Shown here: positions 58,321-64,000 of the stretch, in pieces
Position numbering within the stretch: position 1 is the first letter of the stretch
Layout: each line of letters opens with the position of its first letter
Origin: Stenotrophomonas maltophilia
GTDB taxonomy: Bacteria; Pseudomonadota; Gammaproteobacteria; Xanthomonadales; Xanthomonadaceae
Direction of reading: 5' to 3'
DNA length: 64,000 bases
NCBI RefSeq assembly: GCF_004684085.1
Contig: NZ_SRHZ01000008.1
Span: 1 to 64,000 of the forward strand
Position numbers and translations under genes: made by a program
The notes under the pieces: model-generated
Databases searched by the model: none
Told to the model about the DNA's origin: nothing
Seen by the model: the letters and a program-made list of their open reading frames with translations, nothing else

Positions 58321-59970
58321 ATGAAACGAGTGGTACTGGGCGTGCTGGCCCTGTCGGTGTCGAGCACACTGATGGCGGCCACCCCGAAATTCGATGGCGC
58401 GCGGATCTCCGCCGACGTCAAGGAACTGGCCTCCGACGCCTACGAAGGCCGCTCGCCGGCCACTGCCGGCGAAGAGAAGACCATCGCCTTCCTCAGCAAG
58501 CAGTTTGCCGATGCCGGCCTGCAGCCGGGCGGCGACCTCAAGGACGGCAAGCGCCTGTGGACCCAGGCCGTGCCCCTGCGCAAGGGCGACATCGTCGGCA
58601 CTCCGCAGCTGTCGCTGCAGCAGGGTGGCAAGACCATCACGCTGGAACAGGGCAAGCAGATTGCCGTGCGCGCCGCCATGAACGGCGCCAGCAACGTTGA
58701 TATCAGCAAGGCCCCGCTGGTGTTCCTCGGCTACGGCGTGAAGGCGCCGGAGCGCAACTGGGACGACTTCAAGGGCGTGGACCTGAAGGGCAAGATCGCC
58801 GTCGTGCTGATCAATGATCCGGACTTCGAAACCGGGCAGGGCGATTTCGACGGCAAGGGCATGACCTACTACGGCCGTTGGACCTACAAGTACGAGGAGG
58901 GCGCGCGCCAGGGCGCGCTGGGCGTGCTGATCGTGCACGAGACCGCACCGGCCTCCTATGGCTGGGCCACCGTGGCCGGTTCCAACACCAACACCATGTT
59001 CGATGTGGTGCGTGACAACCCGGCCGACAGCCACCCGCTGCTGGAAGGCTGGATCCAGCGCGACCTGGCCGTGGAGCTGTTCCGCTCGGCCGGGCAGGAT
59101 TTCGAGGCGTTGAAGAAGAAGGCGCAGCAGCGTGACTTCACGCCGGTGCCACTGACCGGCGCCAGCCTGGATGCGAAGTACGCGGTGAAGACCGAAGTGA
59201 TCACCTCGCACAACGTGGCCGCGCGACTGGAAGGCAGCAGCCATCCGGACGAGACCGTCATCTACAGCGCACACTGGGACCATATCGGCGTGGGCGAACC
59301 CGACGCACGCGGAGATCGCATCTTCAACGGCGCGCTGGACAATGCCAGCGGCACCGCCTCGCTGATCGAACTGGCGCGCGGTTTCGCCAAGGTCAAGCGC
59401 CCGCAGCGGTCGATCCTGTTCCTGGCGGTCACTGCCGAGGAGAAGGGCCTGCTGGGTTCGGAGTACTACGCCACCCATCCGCTGTATCCGCTGGAAAAGA
59501 CCGTGGCGATGATCAACATGGACGGCATGGCGCCGTTCGGTCCGTCGCGTGATTTCGGCATCTATGGCGCGGCGCGCTTCGAGCTGCTGGACCAGCTGAA
59601 GGACGTGGCCAAGGGCTGGGACATCCGCTACACGCCGGACCCGAAGCCGGAAGCCGGCCTGTTCTTCCGCTCCGATCACTTCCCGTTCGCCAAGCGCGGC
59701 GTGCCGGCGCTGTCCTGGTCGGCCGGGCAGGACTGGGTGGACGGCGGCGTGGCCGCAGGCAAGAAGGCCTCGGAGGACTACACCGCCAAGCGCTACCACC
59801 AGCAGGGTGACGAATGGCAGCCGGACTGGGTGTTCGCCGGTGCTGCCCGGGATCTGGAAGTGCTGTACACGCTGGGCAACCAGCTGGCCAACTCGCGCAG
59901 CTGGCCGAACTGGAGCAGGGACGAGTCGTTCCGCGCCGTGCGCGACGCCAGCGCTGACCAGCGCAGGTAA
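58321..59970 (+). CDS. Exported M28 family zinc aminopeptidase
   Basis: A 549-residue exported metallopeptidase from ATG 58321 with GGAGAG upstream. Signal peptide MKRVVLGVLALSVSSTLMAA. Between residues 130 and 260 lies a protease-associated (PA) insert. The M28 core follows: YSAHWDHIG (first zinc ligands), NGALDNASGTASLIELARGF (bridging Asp), VTAEEKGLLGSEYYA (Glu general base), MINMDG and FRSDHFPFAKRGVPAL (final ligand His). It resembles the Xanthomonadaceae M28 peptidases that scavenge peptides in the periplasm or outside. Confidence 0.93.
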   Translation: MKRVVLGVLALSVSSTLMAATPKFDGARISADVKELASDAYEGRSPATAGEEKTIAFLSKQFADAGLQPGGDLKDGKRLWTQAVPLRKGDIVGTPQLSLQQGGKTITLEQGKQIAVRAAMNGASNVDISKAPLVFLGYGVKAPERNWDDFKGVDLKGKIAVVLINDPDFETGQGDFDGKGMTYYGRWTYKYEEGARQGALGVLIVHETAPASYGWATVAGSNTNTMFDVVRDNPADSHPLLEGWIQRDLAVELFRSAGQDFEALKKKAQQRDFTPVPLTGASLDAKYAVKTEVITSHNVAARLEGSSHPDETVIYSAHWDHIGVGEPDARGDRIFNGALDNASGTASLIELARGFAKVKRPQRSILFLAVTAEEKGLLGSEYYATHPLYPLEKTVAMINMDGMAPFGPSRDFGIYGAARFELLDQLKDVAKGWDIRYTPDPKPEAGLFFRSDHFPFAKRGVPALSWSAGQDWVDGGVAAGKKASEDYTAKRYHQQGDEWQPDWVFAGAARDLEVLYTLGNQLANSRSWPNWSRDESFRAVRDASADQRR

Positions 59971-59978
59971 GGGGGCTC

Positions 59979-60037
59979 GGTAGTGCCGGCCGCTGGCCGG
60001 CATGGCCGCCCACGGTAGCGCCGGGCCATGCCCGGCG
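59979..60037. repeat. SMAG and GTAGCGCCGGG units
   Basis: A SMAG palindrome (59979-60002) and GGTAGCGCCGGGCCATGCCC... (60014-60037) follow the peptidase gene, both headed by GGTAG in the direction of transcription. Confidence 0.87.
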
Positions 60038-60145
60038 TTTCCGTAACGGCTTCCATCCCCACTTTCCGGCCCTTCGTCGCACACCGCTTGTTTGCTCGAA
60101 GCGCCGCCCTATGCTCGGCTCACCCCCTTCCACCAAGGCGCCGCC

Positions 60146-61405
60146 GTGATCGCCAGCCTCTCCCTCATCCTCCGTCACCTGCTGGCATGGGCCGCGGCAC
60201 TGTTTGTGGCCGGCATGGTCTGGAGCGGCATCTTCAGCGGCATGCGCGATGGCCCAGGCTGGGTGTTCGGGCTGTTGGTGATGTTCCTGATGATTTCCGC
60301 GCTGGGCAGTGCGGTGACCCATGTGCGCCGTGTCTGGCTGGTGGCCGGTCGCCTCGATGGCGCCACCCTGTCCGGGCGCCAGCGCCGTCAGATCGAACTG
60401 CCGATGGACGCCGGCCACGCGTTCGCGGTGGTCGAGGCAGCAGTGGGCGAGCTGCCGCGGGTGGAAGAGGTGGAAAGCTCGGCCGGCAGCCTGCAGGTGC
60501 GTGCCTACGTGCGTCGCGTCGATCTGTGGAACGGCCGCCAGCCGTCGCGCTGGAACCTGCCGGCGCGGCTGGCGATCAAGCGCAACAGCGTGCTGGCCAC
60601 GGTCACCCCGGGGCAGGGCACCAGCACCGTCACCCTGTTGTTCGAACCGGATGCCGGCTGGTGGGCCGACCTGCTGGCGCTGGACGAGGGCAGCAACTAC
60701 GAGAATGCCGAAGCGGTCACCCGTGCGATCAGCCGACGCGTTGCCGACCAGCGTCGCGACGAGCAGGCCGCTGCCGAACAGACCCAGGTCGAGAAGGAAC
60801 TGTCGGTGGCGCGTCTGAACCTGCTGCATGCACAGGTGGAGCCACACTTCCTCTACAACTCGCTGGCCAACGCGCAGGTGCTGACCCGCACCGATCCGGC
60901 GCGCGCCGAACAGATGCTCGGCCATCTGATCCAGTACCTGCGCAGTTCGCTGCCGCAGGTGGATGAATCGGTATCCACGCTGGGCGTGGAGCTGGACCGT
61001 ACCCGCGCCTATCTGGAGATCCTGCGCATCCGCATGGGCGCGCGGCTGGCGGTGGAGGTGCAGGTTCCCAATGAACTGCACGGTGTGCACCTGCCGGCGA
61101 TGGCGCTGCAGACGCTGGTGGAGAACGCGATCAAGCACGGGCTGGAGCCCAAGCCGGGCGGTGGCACGATCTGGATCCTGGCGCGGGGCTTCGATGACCA
61201 TGTCACCGTGACGGTGGCCGACGATGGCCTGGGCTTCGGCCAGGGCACCAGCGGTACCGGCATCGGCCTGAAGAACCTGCGCGAGCGCCTGCGCCTGACC
61301 TGCGGCGAGCAGGCCGGCGTGGCGATCGTCGCCAATTTCCCCACGGGTGTCGCAGCGACCATGACCCTGCCGCAGTCGAGCAAGGAGCGCAGCCATGCCG
61401 CTTGA
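60146..61405 (+). CDS. LytS/YpdA-type sensor histidine kinase
   Basis: A 419-residue kinase starting at GTG 60146 (AAGG eight bases upstream); a TTG start at 60092 would add unlikely residues. Two TM segments near the N-terminus (LLAWAAALFVAGMVWSGIFS; WVFGLLVMFLMISALGSAVT), a ~150-residue sensor/linker region, then a HisKA_7TM-type His_kinase domain: HAQVEPHFLYNSLANAQVLT with the phospho-accepting His, LVENAIKHGLEPKPGG (N box) and VADDGLGFGQGTSGTGIGLKNL (G boxes). The C-terminus overlaps the response-regulator gene by 11 bases. Confidence 0.92.
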   Translation: MIASLSLILRHLLAWAAALFVAGMVWSGIFSGMRDGPGWVFGLLVMFLMISALGSAVTHVRRVWLVAGRLDGATLSGRQRRQIELPMDAGHAFAVVEAAVGELPRVEEVESSAGSLQVRAYVRRVDLWNGRQPSRWNLPARLAIKRNSVLATVTPGQGTSTVTLLFEPDAGWWADLLALDEGSNYENAEAVTRAISRRVADQRRDEQAAAEQTQVEKELSVARLNLLHAQVEPHFLYNSLANAQVLTRTDPARAEQMLGHLIQYLRSSLPQVDESVSTLGVELDRTRAYLEILRIRMGARLAVEVQVPNELHGVHLPAMALQTLVENAIKHGLEPKPGGGTIWILARGFDDHVTVTVADDGLGFGQGTSGTGIGLKNLRERLRLTCGEQAGVAIVANFPTGVAATMTLPQSSKERSHAA

Positions 61406-62165
61406 AGCGCTGATCGCCGAAGACGAGGAACTGCTACGCCAGTCACTGGTCGAGCAGTTGGGCCGGCTGTGGCCGGAACTGAAGCTGGTAGCCGAGTGCG
61501 AGGACGGTGCCAGTGCACTGGAGCAGCTGGCCGAGACGCAGCCGGACATCGCTTTCCTGGATATCCGCATGCCGGGCATCAGCGGTATCGAAGTGGCACG
61601 TTCGCTGTCCGAACTGAGTCCGCGCACCCAGGTGGTGTTCGTCACTGCCTACGACCAGTACGCCATCGACGCGTTCGAGCAGGGCGCAATGGACTATCTG
61701 CTGAAGCCGGTCAGTGACGAACGCCTGCTGGCGACGCGCGAGCGCATTCTTGCGCGGTTGCCCTCGACACGGCAGGACGATGCGGTGCTCGAGCGCCTGT
61801 TGCAGCGTCTGGGGCCGTCGCGCGACAGTGCCGACCGCCCACCACTGGCCTGGATCACCGCCAGCAATGGCCGCGAGACACAGCTGATCATGCTGGAGGA
61901 CGTGGCCTACTTCCGCGCCGACAACAAGTACACCACCGTGGTCACTGCTGCAGGCGAAAGCCTGCTGCGCACGCCGCTGCGTGAACTGCTGGAAGTGCTT
62001 GATCCGCAGCACTTCCGCCAGATCCATCGCTCGACCATCGTCAACATGAAGGCGGTGGCGGCGGTGAGTCGCGACGATACCGGGCGCGGCGTGTTGCGTC
62101 TGCGAGGGCGCGCGGAGACGCTGGTGGTCAGCCAGCCGTTCATGAGTCTGTTCCGCGGCATGTAG
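61395..62165 (+). CDS. LytTR-family response regulator
   Basis: A 256-residue regulator: receiver domain 1-120 with acidic pocket AEDEE, phospho-acceptor Asp56 in FLDIRMPG and Lys104 in YLLKPVSD; LytTR DNA-binding domain about 155-256 (LEDVAYFRADNKYTTVVTAA, LEVLDPQHFRQIHRSTIVNM). It pairs with the overlapping sensor kinase. In this architecture targets are direct repeats upstream of a few genes, often for exported peptides or peptidases; the small lipoprotein at 62199, 33 bases on, is a candidate. Confidence 0.93.
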   Translation: MPLEALIAEDEELLRQSLVEQLGRLWPELKLVAECEDGASALEQLAETQPDIAFLDIRMPGISGIEVARSLSELSPRTQVVFVTAYDQYAIDAFEQGAMDYLLKPVSDERLLATRERILARLPSTRQDDAVLERLLQRLGPSRDSADRPPLAWITASNGRETQLIMLEDVAYFRADNKYTTVVTAAGESLLRTPLRELLEVLDPQHFRQIHRSTIVNMKAVAAVSRDDTGRGVLRLRGRAETLVVSQPFMSLFRGM

Positions 62166-62198
62166 CCGCGCCGCACCTTCCGCTACCCGGAGCATTGC

Positions 62199-62543
62199 AT
62201 GCGTTCTTTCCTGCTTGTGGGCCTCGTCGCGCTGGCGCTTGCCGGTTGCCAGAAGTCCACCGAAACCGCGATCACCCGCACCACTGCCAATGGCGTGGAC
62301 ACGCTGTACAGCAAGCGCACCGTGGTGGATGGAGTGGCGCGCTTCGAGTGCATCGCCAGCCGCAGCGGCCAGTGCCACTACCTGGTGCTGGACCCGGCCT
62401 GCCGTCCTGACGCTGCCTGTGCGAAAGCGCCGATACGGTCGTTCGCGGTAGCGGCCGGCGAGACCCGGGAGTTCAGCGACCTGCCGAAGGGCTTCGGCCA
62501 ATGCGTCAGCGAGGATCGGAAAGAACAATGCCACCGTAAGTGA
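62199..62543 (+). CDS. Small lipoprotein
   Basis: A 114-residue lipoprotein, signal MRSFLLVGLVALALAGCQKS with Cys17. The mature part has five more cysteines (RFECIA, GQCHYLVL, PACRPDAACAK, GQCVSEDRK) plus one near the end (QCHRK), so disulfides are expected. ATG 62199 has CGGAG upstream. It may be co-transcribed with the two-component genes. Family not recognised. Confidence 0.75.
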   Translation: MRSFLLVGLVALALAGCQKSTETAITRTTANGVDTLYSKRTVVDGVARFECIASRSGQCHYLVLDPACRPDAACAKAPIRSFAVAAGETREFSDLPKGFGQCVSEDRKEQCHRK

Positions 62544-62557
62544 TCACGGTGGCATTG
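62526..62557 (+). terminator. 12-bp hairpin across the lipoprotein stop codon
   Basis: CAATGCCACCGT (62526-62537) pairs perfectly with ACGGTGGCATTG (62546-62557); the TGA stop is in the loop. There is no T-tract, so it may act as a stability or rho-type element. It separates convergent genes. Confidence 0.6.
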
Positions 62558-62582
62558 TGGGTCCCCCCGCTTCCCTGAAGGG

Positions 62583-63197
62583 TCAGTAGGCCGGCTGCAG
62601 CGTCAGTTCGTGGTGGTGCTCGGTCTCACCCACGTGGTTGAGGCGTCCCACCAGTTCCGAGTGCTGCTTCATGCGGCCGATCTCGGTCATGATGCGGATG
62701 TCCTCGTGCCGCAGCTCGCGCCGGGCGGTGACCGCCTGCTTGTAGTCCAGCACTTCCGGGTAGTGCTCGGCCAGGTCCAGTGCCTCGGCCACGTGCTCGA
62801 CGCTGTCGGCCTTGGAGCTGATCCGGGCGCGGCTGTTGAAGGCCTTCATCCAGCGCTCGAAACCGGCGGTGCGGTCGAACATGTTGGCCATGAACCAGAT
62901 CACGAACAGGATCGACACCCACGAGCCGAACACGATCACCACGCGGGTGAAAGTGATATGGAAATCATCGCGCCACAGGTAGTTGGCGATCAGGCCGAGG
63001 ATCAGCAGCGAGGCTGCCTGCCAGCCGACGATCGAGGCAATCAGCCATTGGCATTTGGCCTGCGCCAGCACGCCGACTTCGTCGCGGATCTGCTGCTCGC
63101 TGAGATTGCGCCAATGCGCGACCTGTTTGTCGAACGGGCTGCTGTAGAGCTCGTTGTCGCGAAGCAGAACTCCCAAACCCTTGAACAAAGCAATCAT
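62583..63197 (-). CDS. Hypothetical membrane protein
   Basis: A 204-residue protein from ATG 63197, preceded by AAGGAG. Two adjacent TM segments (about 52-72, QWLIASIVGWQAASLLILGL; about 87-107, VVIVFGSWVSILFVIWFMAN) are flanked by a charged N-terminal part and a C-terminal helical cytoplasmic tail (FERWMKAFNSRARISSKADS on) rich in His and Glu. I do not recognise the family. It is convergent with the lipoprotein gene. Confidence 0.7.
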   Translation of the reverse strand: MIALFKGLGVLLRDNELYSSPFDKQVAHWRNLSEQQIRDEVGVLAQAKCQWLIASIVGWQAASLLILGLIANYLWRDDFHITFTRVVIVFGSWVSILFVIWFMANMFDRTAGFERWMKAFNSRARISSKADSVEHVAEALDLAEHYPEVLDYKQAVTARRELRHEDIRIMTEIGRMKQHSELVGRLNHVGETEHHHELTLQPAY

Positions 63198-63603
63198 GGC
63201 TGGCTCCTTGTGGAACGTGCGTCGATCAGCGTTGGACGGTGTGGCAGGTTCAGTTCTAGCACTTCCAGCGAGCCGTGCAATGGGGCCAATGCCAAGGGGC
63301 GCAAGGCTTCTGTCTGAATGGGTGAATGTTGCTGCGTCGCAGCATCACGGCTGCGGCCTGCGACAAGATGTCGCAGGGTGAAACGTGCTGCGGCCGCACA
63401 TGAAACCGTGGCTGAGCACGGAGGCTCGGCGTTGCTGTCGTCATCGCCCAGAATCGGGGCCGACCGCGCAACGCGTGGGCGTTTTTCGCCCCGCCGCCCT
63501 GCAATCGGCGCAGAGCTTCATCCAGGCATGGCGTGGATCCATCTGCTCCCGATGCGTACCGATCCGGGAAGGTGCGTAGATCCACGCCATGCGTGGATGG
63601 GCC
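63198..63603. other. Gap with GTAGATCCACG-type repeats
   Basis: No convincing gene is seen here. It holds two palindromes of the CCACGCCATGCGTGG family (63519-63540, imperfect, and 63576-63598); the second ends five bases before the stop of the TetR gene. Confidence 0.6.
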
Positions 63604-64000
63604 TCACCCCGCCGACTTCAACCCACGCAACAGCATCTCCAGGGCTGCCGTTGCCTGCTTCAGGCGCACATCGCCCTGTTCACCTTCGGCGATCCAGAAC
63701 GCGGCCTCGGCCAGGCTGCCGTAGATCAGCGACGCCAGCGCCTGCGCATCCACCGGCGCCACCACGCCCTGCGCGATCAACTGCTCGATCAGGCGCTGCA
63801 TCGAGTTCACGCAGTACTGCTGCGATTCCGGTGAGGCGCCACCGAGTACCGCGCGCGCGTCGCGCAGCACGATGCGCTGGATCTCCGGTTCCAGTGCCAT
63901 CTGCAGGTAGGCGCGGCAGCGCTGCACGAAACCGTCCCAGGCATCGTCGGCACCATCGCTGATCGCCTGCAGGCGCACATCGGTCTCGGCATCGAGCTGG
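63604..64000 (-). CDS. TetR/AcrR-family regulator, C-terminal part
   Basis: The frame is open to the window edge, so only about 131 C-terminal residues are visible; the DNA-binding N-terminus lies beyond 64000. The visible part (QRCRAYLQMALEPEIQRIVL, DARAVLGGASPESQQYCVNS, LASLIYGSLAEAAFWIAEGE) matches the ligand-binding helices of TetR_C-type repressors, ending AALEMLLRGLKSAG. Family assignment is good, target unknown. Confidence 0.8.
   Translation of the reverse strand, partial: QLDAETDVRLQAISDGADDAWDGFVQRCRAYLQMALEPEIQRIVLRDARAVLGGASPESQQYCVNSMQRLIEQLIAQGVVAPVDAQALASLIYGSLAEAAFWIAEGEQGDVRLKQATAALEMLLRGLKSAG

Noticed and set aside
59513-61645. 710-residue leftward frame opposite the M28 peptidase and histidine kinase
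   Set aside because: Shadow of conserved genes on the other strand.

Overview
The window looks like a chromosomal segment of a Stenotrophomonas maltophilia-complex bacterium. This rests on the high G+C, the dense scatter of short GTAG-headed palindromes (SMAG/REP-type, core TGCCGGCCGCTGGCCGGCA) between genes, effector proteins carrying the Xanthomonadales XVIPCD type IV secretion signal, and the gene repertoire (near-textbook aceE and cycA, Zur-type box, DmeF). No rRNA, tRNA, CRISPR array or insertion sequence was recognised.

Layout. 1-9100: housekeeping and envelope genes (ELM1-like, RutE-like nitroreductase, YceI lipoprotein, two unknowns), a PadR regulator plus siderophore-interacting flavoprotein operon with three copies of an operator palindrome, an orphan leftward terminator, and aceE. 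9200-13800: a visibly A/T-richer island with a cytosine-5 methyltransferase and a 1042-residue N6-adenine methylase with a possible nuclease-like N-terminus, followed by a perfect 26-bp palindrome. 13840-15400: small hypothetical genes, one behind a roughly 300-nt multi-hairpin leader RNA, and a TonB-like protein. 16300-25600: a type IV secretion effector region with four XVIPCD proteins (a 1273-residue effector, two related papain-like effectors, one XVIPCD-only protein), a probable immunity lipoprotein and a YncE-like propeller. 25700-32260: hydrolase, deacetylase, methyltransferase, a tandem pair of exported paralogs of which one is cut short, and small unknowns.

32380-35450: metal homeostasis. 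A DmeF exporter is divergent from an RcnR-family repressor, and a MerC-like protein is divergent from a COG0523 GTPase across a Zur-like box. 35580-40930: ABC-F ATPase, then a LysR regulator divergent from a serine hydrolase/MFS operon. 41240-49670: c-di-GMP phosphodiesterase, CycA, lytic transglycosylase, a repeat-rich helical protein, an NHL-propeller/LytM fusion and a DGPF protein. 49740-50290 is a giant nested inverted repeat. 50390-53050: YCII, two VOC proteins and an ECF42-type sigma factor, which with the DGPF gene form a coherent stress-response locus. 53158-57926: an uncharacterised four-gene envelope operon ending in a CsgG-like lipoprotein and a good terminator. 58320-64000: M28 peptidase, LytS/LytTR two-component system, small lipoprotein, membrane protein and a partial TetR regulator.

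Most unusual observations: (i) the multi-hairpin leader RNA at 14215-14523, with UUCG loops and strand-specific G-U wobbles; (ii) four ~100-bp hairpin elements sharing two core types but with arms that differ between copies while still pairing within each copy, two of them nested in a ~540-bp foldback; (iii) the XVIPCD effector cluster with an XVIPCD-only protein; (iv) the four-gene CsgG-like envelope operon; (v) repeat-derived stop codons and one repeat-derived protein tail.
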